Source: Tritrichomonas musculus (lineage: Eukaryota > Parabasalia > Tritrichomonadida > Tritrichomonadidae). From it: a DNA stretch of 64,000 nt. A model generated the notes under the pieces. The model saw only the letters and a list, made by a program, of their open reading frames with translations, had not been told where the DNA came from and ran no database searches. Shown here in pieces: positions 49,789 to 59,357 of this stretch. The position numbers and the translations under genes are program-made. The stretch covers positions 8,308,001 through 8,372,000 of the forward strand of contig JAPFFF010000003.1 of the NCBI GenBank assembly GCA_039105265.1, in the 5' to 3' direction. How positions within the stretch are numbered: position 1 is the first letter of the stretch; each line of letters begins with the position of its first letter.

Positions 49789-50718
49789 TTACTTTGAAAT
49801 ATAATATTCAACTATTTGACTTTCAGAAGTGTATGCTTCATTTTTATTGGATCGTTGAGAAACAATCCAAGGATGCTTCATTGCTTCTTCAGCAGTAATT
49901 CTTAAATTAGGATCAACTTTACACATTTTCATGATAAGATCAATTGCATCATTTGAAATACCAAAATCATATAATAATTCATAATTTAGGCAACCATTGA
50001 TTATCATATATTTGCAATCTATTGGGCTGTATGAATATGAAGGAAATGGTAACATGCCAGTTAACATTACATAAAGTGTTATCCCAAGAGACCAAATATC
50101 AACTTTTTTTGTGTATTTAATATGCTGTAATATTTCAGGTGCAGAAAAGTTATAGGTTCCTATGAATTCATTGCTCTTGGAATCTTTTGCTAAATAACCA
50201 GCAGATCCAAAGTCTGATAATTTCACAATTGGATGTTTTGGATCAGAGTCAACCATTAATATATTTTCTGTCTTAATATCACGGTGACAAATATTATTTT
50301 TATGCAAATAGTTTAATGCATCAAGTAATTGATACATAATTTTAGATGCCATGTCTTCTGGAATTCCTTGATTATAATGATCAATAATAAGGTCGTGAAG
50401 ACTACTTAAAGGTAAAAATTGTGTTACAATGCACATGTATTCTTTAAATAAAAAATAATCATCTAATTCTAGAATATTAGGATGTTTAAGAATTTTCATT
50501 ATTTCAACTTCATTTAGGATTTTATTGGTTTCATTTCTTTTGCATTTAACAAACTTTAAAACCTTTTCAGCTTTGTTATTTACATTGGAGCTTAAATAAA
50601 TGTATGAGTAATTTGTTGGCCTGTGTATTTCCCCTTTAACATGATATTTCCCAATGATTTGATTCTGTGGTGGAGGTGGTGTGCTTGTTTCCCAGTATTT
50701 TTTGACGTTCAAACTCAT
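49789..50718 (-). CDS. CAMK-like protein kinase (paralogue A)
   Basis: 309 aa from the ATG at 50718. The kinase domain fills the protein: Lys55 (VLKFVK), HRD Asp147 (CHRDIKTENIL), DFG Asp169 (LSDFGSA), then GTYNFSAPEIL, VDIWSLGITLYVMLTGMLPF and RITAEEAMKHPWI. The glycine loop is degenerate: GEIHRPTNYSYIY lacks the GxGxxG spacing. Catalytic residues are otherwise complete, so it may still bind ATP. It is paralogous to the kinase at 51679-52608 in the same orientation, sharing the unusual loop and the phrases EYMCIVT/EYVCLIT and GIPE; likely a tandem duplication. Confidence 0.87.
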   Translation of the reverse strand: MSLNVKKYWETSTPPPPQNQIIGKYHVKGEIHRPTNYSYIYLSSNVNNKAEKVLKFVKCKRNETNKILNEVEIMKILKHPNILELDDYFLFKEYMCIVTQFLPLSSLHDLIIDHYNQGIPEDMASKIMYQLLDALNYLHKNNICHRDIKTENILMVDSDPKHPIVKLSDFGSAGYLAKDSKSNEFIGTYNFSAPEILQHIKYTKKVDIWSLGITLYVMLTGMLPFPSYSYSPIDCKYMIINGCLNYELLYDFGISNDAIDLIMKMCKVDPNLRITAEEAMKHPWIVSQRSNKNEAYTSESQIVEYYISK

Positions 50719-50732
50719 CAAAAAAATAATGA
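50719..50732 (-). promoter_or_regulatory. Initiator-like motif at kinase A
   Basis: Minus strand TCATTATTTTTTTG immediately before the ATG at 50718. It supports that start. Confidence 0.55.
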
Positions 50733-50906
50733 TGTGTTTTTTGATAATTTCAAAAAAATTGAAATTTTATGTCATAAATTCAAATTGCCGTAAAAAATTT
50801 AAAATTTTGAAATGGAAAAAAAAATTGTGCATTTGTTCATTTTCATCTATATTTATTATCCTGCAAATGAGACATGAACAGGGGAAAAAAAAAAAAAATA
50901 TAAAAA

Positions 50907-50945
<39 letters not shown>

Positions 50946-51678
50946 AATTTTTCAATGCAAAATCTTATTTCATTGAAATTTTAAAATTCAATTAATGAAG
51001 ATTTTACATTTGAAAACAATAAAACAACTTTTTTTAATTTAAATATGAATAAAAAAAATTCACAACTTCTTTCCATTATATAAATGATTTTTTCCCCTCC
51101 ACAATCATATTTTATCAACTTTTGAAAGAAATTTTAAATTAATCCATAGACATTTCAAAAACTTATTTTATAATTTACGATGTTAGAATAAAGTAAGTTA
51201 CTATATATTCTCATTTGTTTTTATTTATTGGCTTAAATATTAATGATGCTTTTTTTATGCCCAAATAATTCTTATAAATTAACCAATTATGCTCATTTTT
51301 TTTGTTTTATGCTATTTGCCATTTCCGAAAAGTATTCTCAAATGTTAATCTAATATTTTTGAATAAGAATCAGTAGAATTCTGGTATATTTTTTTATTCT
51401 CTTGCCAATTATTTACAAATAAAATTTCATAATCACATTATTTTTTTGCATTTTTTTTAAACGATGAAATTATGCATTATTATTAATGAAAATTTGATAA
51501 CCTGTATTTTGATTTGTTTTTTGGAGGAACTATGGAAAATTTTCAATATGGCAAATATTAAAGTATAAAAGAATTTTATTAATACTTTAATATTTGCATA
51601 AACACGTCAAAGTTTATATCAAATATCAATTTTTATTTCATAGTACAAATTATTATTTGGGAATCATGATAATTATTT
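50733..51678. other. Intergenic between the two kinase paralogues
   Basis: About 950 bases, A/T-rich, with the poly-A/poly-T tract at 50885-50944 and an inverted word (TTTAATACTTTAATATTTGC with its partner near 51555). No gene seen. Confidence 0.5.
50910..50944. repeat. 35-nt poly-T tract
   Basis: An uninterrupted run of 35 T, preceded 12 bases earlier by 14 A. It is about 190 bp upstream of the kinase A start codon. Length is prone to sequencing error. Confidence 0.8.
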
Positions 51679-52608
51679 TTAATTACCTTTTTCAATTTCT
51701 TCTTTTGGTAAAATAAAGTCATATGTCGTTCTTTCGATATCAGCCTTCTTTTGGTAGCTTTCGAACCATGCATGTTTTAAAGCATTATCTAAACTAATTC
51801 TTTTTCCAGGATCAAGCATGCACATTTGTTTAATTAAATCAAGTGCTTCTAATCTATCTTCCAACAATGAATAATTTAATTCTCCTTTTTTGATTGCTTC
51901 TTTGCATTTAGATTTTTCGTATGGTAACAAGCCTGTTAACATCACAAAAAGAGTAATTCCTAGGGACCAAATATCAACAGAATAATTATAATTTTTGTTT
52001 TTTAGAATTTCTGGTGCTGCATATTCTTCTGTTGCTATTGGAACGCTTTCTGTTTCATTTTCTGAATATTGTTTTGCTAATCCAAAATCGCCTATTACAA
52101 CTTTTATGTTCTCCCAGTCTTTATTCATTATAAAGATATTAGCAGGCTTGATATCTCTATGCCAAATATTAGAAGCATGTAAATATGCTACACCATCAAT
52201 TATCTGTTTCATTATCGACGCAGCTATTTCTTCTGGAATTCCTCCTGAATAATATAATACTATCAAATCTTGAAGACTGTTGAATTTTGCATATGGGGTA
52301 ATCAAGCAAACGTATTCCTTATAAGGGAAACAGTCTTCTAATTTCAAAATATTGTCATGTTTTGCCATTTTCATTACATATAGTTCGTTTTCAATCATTT
52401 CCAAATTATCTTCTCTGCGCTTAATAAATTTTATTACTTTTTTATTATGATCGTCAAGCTTTGAACACAAATAAACAATCGAGTAATGGGTGCTAGTTAT
52501 TGCTATATCAAGATGATAACCATTGACTATTTGATCGGCCAATGGAATTTCTGTAACGTAATCAATAAAAAATGGTCCATCTCGTACATCAAAAGTTTCA
52601 TTATTCAT
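51679..52608 (-). CDS. CAMK-like protein kinase (paralogue B)
   Basis: 309 aa. Lys60 (VIKFIK), HRD in IWHRDIKPANIFIM, DFG in IGDFGLAKQY, activation segment EEYAAPEIL in place of the usual GTxxYxAPE, then VDIWSLGITLFVMLTGLLPYEKS and RISLDNALKHAWF. The glycine loop is again absent (DIAITSTHYSIVY), as in the neighbouring paralogue at 49789-50718. Catalytic Lys, Asp and Asp are retained. Probably a cytosolic signalling kinase; substrates unknown. Confidence 0.87.
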   Translation of the reverse strand: MNNETFDVRDGPFFIDYVTEIPLADQIVNGYHLDIAITSTHYSIVYLCSKLDDHNKKVIKFIKRREDNLEMIENELYVMKMAKHDNILKLEDCFPYKEYVCLITPYAKFNSLQDLIVLYYSGGIPEEIAASIMKQIIDGVAYLHASNIWHRDIKPANIFIMNKDWENIKVVIGDFGLAKQYSENETESVPIATEEYAAPEILKNKNYNYSVDIWSLGITLFVMLTGLLPYEKSKCKEAIKKGELNYSLLEDRLEALDLIKQMCMLDPGKRISLDNALKHAWFESYQKKADIERTTYDFILPKEEIEKGN

Positions 52609-52834
52609 ATTTTTCTTTTTGCTAAAAATAAAATTGACATTTTTTATTCAGCCAAAAATTAGATAAAAATTTTTTTATCTCAAATTTTTTTTTCTAGTTT
52701 TGAAAATTAAATAGGCTTTGAAAAAATTGATAACAAATAAAAAAAAAAGGTTTAGTTTTTTTTTGCTTTATTTTATTAAATTTCACTAGCTAAGTGATCT
52801 TTAGTTTTTCATTTATGCTTTTTGAAAAACTAAT

Positions 52835-54508
52835 TTAGAATTTTGATTCTTCTAGCTTTGCATATTCTTCAACTTTATCAAGAATTTCATTTAGAACTGC
52901 ATCATCTGTAAATGGATTCATAAAAGTAACGCGAAGATAAAGTATTCCAAAAACAGGAGCACTTGATAAATAGTATGTTCCATCATTGACAATTTTATCT
53001 AATATATTTTGTGTGAATACGTCATGAAGGTTTTTATGTTTCTTCCTTCTTTTAGCTTGTTCAATTTCATCCAAACCAGCAATTTCTTTTAAGAAATTTT
53101 CATTATCAGTTTTTTCTTTCTCAAGAATATGATCAACGACATAGCGGAAGCAAACGATGTTGTTTTGTGGCTTAACAGCTAATTTGAAATTTGGTCTTTT
53201 TTCGACCATTTGACCAAATTTAATTCCCATATCATATAATGTATCAACATTCTGCTCGAAGAGTTCATCACCATATATTCTAAGGATGGCATAAGTATGG
53301 AAGATTACTGTAGGCTTTGAACATTCTAATGTATGATATCCGCCTTCATACCACTCGTTTGACTGTGAATCATTGAAAAGGTAAGGAGCTGAAAAATCGA
53401 CGAGGGAATTGTCACCGTCATTTTGATTATCAATTTCTTTAGTAAATGAATATATTTGTTTGAGTGGTTGATCGCTTCTGAAAACTTCAGAGTTGCTAGG
53501 TGTAGATGTTGTTCTATGAGGAGCTGTTTTTGTCTTATCTGAACTTGTTGGTGGAGGAGCTCTGCGATTGTATAAAATTGCTGTTGATGTTGTAGGAACC
53601 ATGAGCATCTTATGGAAGTCAATAATTACGGAATCGCAAAGTTCAATTCCTTTGAGTAAATGCTTGTATTTCTTTGAAAAAGCAGCACAGCCTCCGTGAG
53701 CTCCATCAACGTGGAACCACATGTTATGCTTTTTGGCAAATGTTCCAAGGGCTGTTAAGTCATCATGAGCACCGTGTGATGTTGTTGATGCGCAGCCAAC
53801 AATGCAAAATACAATTTTTCCTTTTGAACGAGCTTCTTTCAATTTGTTTTCAAGTTCATCTACTTTCACGGTGCAATCTGGATTCAAAGGCAACTGAATT
53901 ATGTTTTCTCTGTCTAATCCCATAACCATTGCAGCTCTTTCGATACTGTAATGAGCAACTTCTGATACCATTATTGCTAAGTTATGAGCTTGTCTCTTAT
54001 CTTGGAAGAATCTTTCATATTTTGTACGTGCTGTAACAAGTGCTGTAAGATTACCCATTGAACCTCCTGTAACAACTGTTCCTGTTGAGCCTTCATTGAA
54101 TCCAAATTTCTGTAACATATGCTCAATAACAATTCGTTCCATTGTGATTGCTGTCATACCAAGTTGATAATGGGTTGGAACATTGTTCAATCGGGCACTT
54201 ATAGCTGCTGTCAACATTGTTATTGGTAACGTTACTGAAAGTTGGTGAGCAACATTTCGCTTATTTGAAAGTATAAGTGAATTTGCAATGATTTTTTCAG
54301 TGAGATCTTTTAATGTAGTTGGTCCTGAATTAAATTCATTTTGCCAATCTTTAAGCTGATCTTCTGGAGGTCTGAATGGAATTGTTTTATCTTTGTGGGC
54401 AGTTTCTTCTGTTGGAAACAGCTTCATAAGTAAACCTAAGATATCATCTGCTGTTTCTTTAAAACCTTCCACTGAGTAGGCTTTTTGAAGAAGATTGGAA
54501 TTTTGCAT
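52835..54508 (-). CDS. PLP-dependent group II amino-acid decarboxylase
   Basis: 557 aa from the ATG at 54508. The pyridoxal-phosphate lysine is Lys300 in IIDFHKMLMVP. Upstream are the cofactor-binding motifs GGSMGNLTAL (about 155) and FHVDGAHGGCAAF (Asp and Ala stacking on PLP). The pattern is that of the glutamate / aromatic amino-acid / diaminobutyrate decarboxylase family; the HK-x-L-x-VP wording resembles bacterial members more than animal glutamate decarboxylase. Substrate cannot be read from the sequence. A Thr/Ser-rich insert (about 325-345) follows the active site. Cytosolic. An initiator-like TCATTTAAATTT lies about 22 bases before the ATG. Confidence 0.85.
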   Translation of the reverse strand: MQNSNLLQKAYSVEGFKETADDILGLLMKLFPTEETAHKDKTIPFRPPEDQLKDWQNEFNSGPTTLKDLTEKIIANSLILSNKRNVAHQLSVTLPITMLTAAISARLNNVPTHYQLGMTAITMERIVIEHMLQKFGFNEGSTGTVVTGGSMGNLTALVTARTKYERFFQDKRQAHNLAIMVSEVAHYSIERAAMVMGLDRENIIQLPLNPDCTVKVDELENKLKEARSKGKIVFCIVGCASTTSHGAHDDLTALGTFAKKHNMWFHVDGAHGGCAAFSKKYKHLLKGIELCDSVIIDFHKMLMVPTTSTAILYNRRAPPPTSSDKTKTAPHRTTSTPSNSEVFRSDQPLKQIYSFTKEIDNQNDGDNSLVDFSAPYLFNDSQSNEWYEGGYHTLECSKPTVIFHTYAILRIYGDELFEQNVDTLYDMGIKFGQMVEKRPNFKLAVKPQNNIVCFRYVVDHILEKEKTDNENFLKEIAGLDEIEQAKRRKKHKNLHDVFTQNILDKIVNDGTYYLSSAPVFGILYLRVTFMNPFTDDAVLNEILDKVEEYAKLEESKF

Positions 54509-54996
54509 TTTAAAACACAAATTTAAATGAAGTCATTGATATGACATATAAAACCACTTTTTTCTCATGACATTTTTTCTTTTGACATTCTAATTGTCAA
54601 AATTTTGGCAAAAAAGTTTTATTTTTATTTTTTTTTAAGTAAATTATTAATTTCATGTTTTACTAGTGTTAATCTGCTAATTGTTTATAGAAAATATCAT
54701 ATTTTCCAAATTACAATAGAGTCCTTCAAAAATTGAAATGAATTTCATATCACCATTTATCTCCCTTTTAAATAGGAATTACAGTTCATGTAAAAGAATT
54801 TAATATTTTGAAGTATATATTTTGTATTTAAAAGGAAAAAAATTTACGTTTATCATGGACAACTGTGATTAGTTTAATTTTCAATTGTGGAAAAAAAAAT
54901 GACATTTTTTAAAATTTAAAATTTTATTTTATCCTTTTTATTTTTGGCAAAAAAAAAATACAGAAAAAATTTTTAATTTGATATCATATTTTATTT
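54509..54996. other. Divergent promoter region
   Basis: About 490 bases between the decarboxylase and leucyl-tRNA synthetase, which are read away from each other. A/T-rich. The initiator of the synthetase is at its right edge, that of the decarboxylase near 54530. Nothing else recognised. Confidence 0.5.
54984..54996 (+). promoter_or_regulatory. Initiator-like motif at leucyl-tRNA synthetase
   Basis: TCATATTTTATTT runs directly into the ATG at 54997 and fits the trichomonad initiator. Confidence 0.6.
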
Positions 54997-57900
54997 ATGT
55001 CTAAAAGCAAACCACAAGAGCAAAAAGTTGATTTGTTTTCTTATAAAAACGATGAACAATTAAGCAAGCGTGTCAATGAACTCAGGCCAATAGAAACAAA
55101 ATTAAGTAAGCAGTGGGTTGATGATAAATTATTTGAAATAGATGCACCACCACCTGGCGAAAAACATGAGAAATATTTAATTACCTTTCCTTATCCATAT
55201 ATGAATGGACGTTTGCATCTTGGACACATGTTTACATTTTCAAAATCAGAGTTCGAAGCAAGATATCAAAGAATGAAAGGCAAGTATGTTCTCTTTCCAT
55301 TTGGATTTCATTGCACTGGAATGCCAATTAAAGCATCAGCGGATAAGCTTGCAATTGAACTTGATACTGGAAAAGCAGTAACTTCGGTAGGAACACACGC
55401 CAAAACAGCGGCAAAAACAGAAACAGGCGTTTCTCAATTCGATATATTACGCCATTTAGGTGTTCCTGAAGAAGAAGTCCCTCAGTTCCGTGATCCTATT
55501 AAATGGTTACTTTATTTTCCACCAATTGGGAAAGAAGACCTTATTGATTATGGATCTGCTATTGATTGGAGAAGAAGCTTTATAACAACATCTTACAATC
55601 CCTATTATGACCATTTTGTTGTATGGCAATTTAATATTCTGAAAAGAAAAGGTCTTGTTACTTTTGGCAAAAGGCCAACAATTTACTCAATTAAAGATCA
55701 ACAACCATGCCTTGATCACGATAGACAATCAGGCGAAGGCGTGCAACCTCAAGAATATACATTAATCAAACTCCAACTCGTTGATCCCCACTCAATTGAC
55801 GAAAGATTTGATCAGTCTGCAAAAGTGTTTTTATTGGCTGCAACATTAAGACCTGAAACAATGGTTGGTCAAACTAATTATTGGATCAAGCCAAATGTAA
55901 AATACGAAGTATGCAAATCCATTGATGGTGAATCTTTTTACATTACTGGCGAAAGATCATTGAAGAATTTGGCAGCTCAGAATCTCGTTCAAAGCAGCGA
56001 GTCCTTATTCCAAATTGAAAGTCTCAAATTGATTGGAGCATTAGTTTCACATCCTTCTATTGAACACCAAATTAGAGGCCTTCCACTTCCTGATATTTCA
56101 ATGAATAAAGGTACTGGAATTGTTACTTCTGTTCCAACTGACGCTCCTCATGATTACCAAGGATTAATTGACCTTCAAAAGATCAAAGAACTTCGAGAAA
56201 AATGGAACATTGATCCAGAATGGCTTAAAGTTGATCCTATCTTCATCATCCACACAGAGAAGTATGGTGACTATGCTGCAAAAACTATTCTTGAGCAACT
56301 AAAAACATCTTCTCTTTCTAAAAATGAAAAATTAGATGAAGCTAAAGCTCTTGCTTATAAAGAAGGCTTTTATCATGGAGTTATGATTAATGGTCCATTT
56401 AAAGGAGAGAAAGTTACTATTGCTAAAGAAAAAATGAAAAAATTAATGGTTGAAAATGGAAGTGCCATTACCTATTATGAGCCAGAAAAGGTTGTTATTT
56501 CACGTTCAGGAGATGAATGCGTTGTCATGCTTGTTGATCAATGGTACATTGAGTATGGAAAAGATGAATGGAAGAAAAAAGTTGTTGAACATTTTAAGAA
56601 GCATGTTGAATGCTTCCATGAAGAAACACGAGAAAAATTCCTTGCAACTTTTGAATGGCTCGGTCCATGGGCTTGTTCACGTCAATTTGGACTTGGTACA
56701 AAACTTCCATTTGCACAAGAATTCTTAATTGATTCACTAAGTGACTCAACAATATATAACGCTTATTATACCATTGCTCATTTATTACAAGGTACTTTGA
56801 ACGGTGATAAACCTGGACTAGCTGGTTTAACACCTGATAAAATTAACGATGCTTTCTTTGATTGCGTATTTCTCAATGGCCCAGTTCCAGAAGGAATAGA
56901 TGAAAAACTTTGTGAACGTTTCAGAAGAGAGTTTGATTTTTGGTATCCAGTTGATTGCAGAGTAAGTGGCAAAGATCTTGTCACCAATCACTTAACTATG
57001 TACTTATATAACCATGCTGCAATCTTTCCAGAAGATAAATGGCCAATTGGAATCAGAGCAAATGGGCATCTTAAATTAAATAACGAGAAAATGTCTAAGT
57101 CCACTGGAAACTTCCTTACTTCTTCAGAAGCAATTGACCTTTTCTCAGTTACAGGAGTAAGAATTGGTCTCGCAGATGCAGGTGATGGTGCAGATGCTGC
57201 CAATTTTGATGTGTCAGTCATTAAAAGTTCATTGTCTCGACTTGCTTCATTCACTGAATTTGTCAAATCTGTCGTTAAAGAGACTAATCCAAGTGGACAA
57301 ATAACTCACCAAGGAATTGAAGGATTCCAAGACGAGTTGTTCAGTGCTAAACTTTCAAAGATAATCCAAGAAACCGATTATTCTTACAATAGATTAATGT
57401 TTAGAAATGCTCTCAAATGCGCCTTTTTTGATCTTCAGAATTTCTGGACCGATTATGTGTCAAAAGTGGATTCAAATGGAATTAGCACTTCACTTCGTCA
57501 GGATTATATTGAGAATTTCTTGCTTCTTTTGACACCGCTTATTCCTCATTACACTGATTATATATGGCGTGATGTCCTTGGAAAACAAACCACAATTATA
57601 AATGAAAAATTCCCAAAGCCAAAGCCGTATAATCCAGATGTTTTCTACATGGACAGGTTGATTCGAAAAATGTCAGATACATTAAGATTCAGAGTTAAAG
57701 CTTTGAAAAAAGTGAAGGGCTTGAATAGAGCATGCATATTCATTAGAACTCACTTTAATGAAGTTCAAATTCATATAATGAGACTTTTGAAAGATCATTT
57801 TGATTCAGATAAAAATGAATGGAAACCATCTCTTAATGACGCAATTAATAACGATGAATATTTGAATAATATTAAGAAAGAATCAAAGAACGCAGCTCAA

Positions 57901-58161
57901 AAATTCATGCCTTTCTTAAAGTTTTTGCAGGATTCTGTTCCTGAATTTGGAGTGTTCTTGCTTAAAGAGCAGCCAGAAATTGACCAAGAAAAATTATTTA
58001 AAGATAATTCGGCTTTCTTTTTGAGACAGCTCCAAGGAGTGGAATCAATAGAAGTCTTCGATGTTGATTCTGGGAAAGTTGATTCTCCACTCTGGGATGA
58101 CCAAATTGCTAATAGCTCCCAAGTATATATTCCAACAGCTAATTTAACTAAAGCAGATTAA
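54997..58161 (+). CDS. LARS: Leucyl-tRNA synthetase, cytosolic type
   Basis: 1054 aa class I synthetase that charges tRNA-Leu. The HIGH motif appears as His74-Leu-Gly-His77 within PYPYMNGRLHLGHMFTF, the KMSKS motif at 698-702 (NNEKMSKSTGNF). The CP1 editing domain (about 230-480) includes LAATLRPETMVGQTNYW and the catalytic TSVPTDAPHDY, so proofreading is probably intact. The anticodon-binding helices and a eukaryotic/archaeal C-terminal extension follow. Length and order are those of the eukaryotic cytosolic enzyme, not the bacterial or mitochondrial one. No targeting signal. An initiator motif directly precedes the start codon. Confidence 0.95.
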   Translation: MSKSKPQEQKVDLFSYKNDEQLSKRVNELRPIETKLSKQWVDDKLFEIDAPPPGEKHEKYLITFPYPYMNGRLHLGHMFTFSKSEFEARYQRMKGKYVLFPFGFHCTGMPIKASADKLAIELDTGKAVTSVGTHAKTAAKTETGVSQFDILRHLGVPEEEVPQFRDPIKWLLYFPPIGKEDLIDYGSAIDWRRSFITTSYNPYYDHFVVWQFNILKRKGLVTFGKRPTIYSIKDQQPCLDHDRQSGEGVQPQEYTLIKLQLVDPHSIDERFDQSAKVFLLAATLRPETMVGQTNYWIKPNVKYEVCKSIDGESFYITGERSLKNLAAQNLVQSSESLFQIESLKLIGALVSHPSIEHQIRGLPLPDISMNKGTGIVTSVPTDAPHDYQGLIDLQKIKELREKWNIDPEWLKVDPIFIIHTEKYGDYAAKTILEQLKTSSLSKNEKLDEAKALAYKEGFYHGVMINGPFKGEKVTIAKEKMKKLMVENGSAITYYEPEKVVISRSGDECVVMLVDQWYIEYGKDEWKKKVVEHFKKHVECFHEETREKFLATFEWLGPWACSRQFGLGTKLPFAQEFLIDSLSDSTIYNAYYTIAHLLQGTLNGDKPGLAGLTPDKINDAFFDCVFLNGPVPEGIDEKLCERFRREFDFWYPVDCRVSGKDLVTNHLTMYLYNHAAIFPEDKWPIGIRANGHLKLNNEKMSKSTGNFLTSSEAIDLFSVTGVRIGLADAGDGADAANFDVSVIKSSLSRLASFTEFVKSVVKETNPSGQITHQGIEGFQDELFSAKLSKIIQETDYSYNRLMFRNALKCAFFDLQNFWTDYVSKVDSNGISTSLRQDYIENFLLLLTPLIPHYTDYIWRDVLGKQTTIINEKFPKPKPYNPDVFYMDRLIRKMSDTLRFRVKALKKVKGLNRACIFIRTHFNEVQIHIMRLLKDHFDSDKNEWKPSLNDAINNDEYLNNIKKESKNAAQKFMPFLKFLQDSVPEFGVFLLKEQPEIDQEKLFKDNSAFFLRQLQGVESIEVFDVDSGKVDSPLWDDQIANSSQVYIPTANLTKAD

Positions 58162-59357
58162 TTAGATTATTTTAATTCTTAGGTTTCTTTTTAAAATCGA
58201 ATGCTTTAAAAGAAAAGATGAGGAGAATTCTTTCATTTTAAGATGAAAAATTCCATTTTATTTCGCAACTTTTTAAGAGGATCATTCAATTTTTTTTATT
58301 ACCATAAAATTGTAATAATTGAAAAAGTCCAGTAAATTTTATTAATGTTTCAGTGAATGTTTTCTTTCATTAAGAAAGCATCATTAGATGGTTTTGAAGC
58401 AATAACAGTTATTGTAATATATTTTTTTACGAAATATACCTCTATTTTCTAAATAATTGTGAATAGTTTTAAATATTCTTAAGTCGTCATATAAATCTTT
58501 TCATGAAATAGGCTCTTTTTTACTTATAAAATGGAGAAACACATCTAAAAATAAAAGATTGTTAAAAATCAAAAGTTTTTCTAAATGGAATTCCATCTCT
58601 ATATACAATTGATTCACTGCAATTTTCAGCATATTAATATGCTGGATCCATATTTAATATGGATGCAGATTTATCCTTCAAGATATATCTTTGTTTCCTC
58701 CAAACCAAAAATGAATATAATAAACAATTTTTGAACTTATAACTTTTAAGTTCATTTAGTGTTATTAATGTCTATGAATTCAATCAATTTTTTTAAAAAA
58801 AAATATTTATACAATCCTTTTGAAGGATAATTATATTATAATTCTCGAACTTTTGAATCTGTTGTTATTTTTTTTCAAAAAAAGATGACCTATTTTGTAT
58901 ACAATATCATTTGATTATTCATCATTTTCTCCTGGAATTCATTAAATCTGGATCGATATCAACTTTTTATTTACGAAAAAGATAAATATAATGATATATA
59001 TATATAAAAAGATGATTATCAATATTTTTTAATATCATCCACTATTGATCAATAATTTAAAATTAAAGCAATTGAAAATGAATTGATTTTTTTTCCAACT
59101 TTAAAAAACCATACATGATAAAAGTCTATGTGAGTTGAAAAAATGAGTGAAAATATAAAATTGGCATAATTCTCTTTATTATATTATATATATATATATA
59201 TATATTATTAGTTGACAATCCATTTAATACTGCAAACTCGTATCGGACCAATGAAAATAAATAAATAAAATTAACATAAGAAATAGTTTAAATAAAAACA
59301 TTAAAATGAGTTAAAAATAAAAATACATATAAATAATATAACAAATAAAAAAAAAAC
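58162..59357. other. Intergenic between convergent genes, with palindromes
   Basis: About 1.2 kb. It holds two adjacent palindromes (58627-58664) and a (TA)n run at about 59185-59210. No gene or RNA recognised. Confidence 0.5.
58627..58664. repeat. Two adjacent perfect palindromes
   Basis: CAGCATATTAATATGCTG (58627-58644, 18 bp) is followed one base later by ATCCATATTTAATATGGAT (58646-58664, 19 nt with a central base). Both would form hairpins, on either strand. They lie between two genes that converge, so they may act in 3'-end formation, or be protein sites. Confidence 0.75.

Noticed and set aside
49573-50995. Lys/Leu- and Phe-rich frames around poly-A and poly-T runs
   Set aside because: They depend on homopolymer tracts and overlap the kinase gene or its upstream region without any motif.
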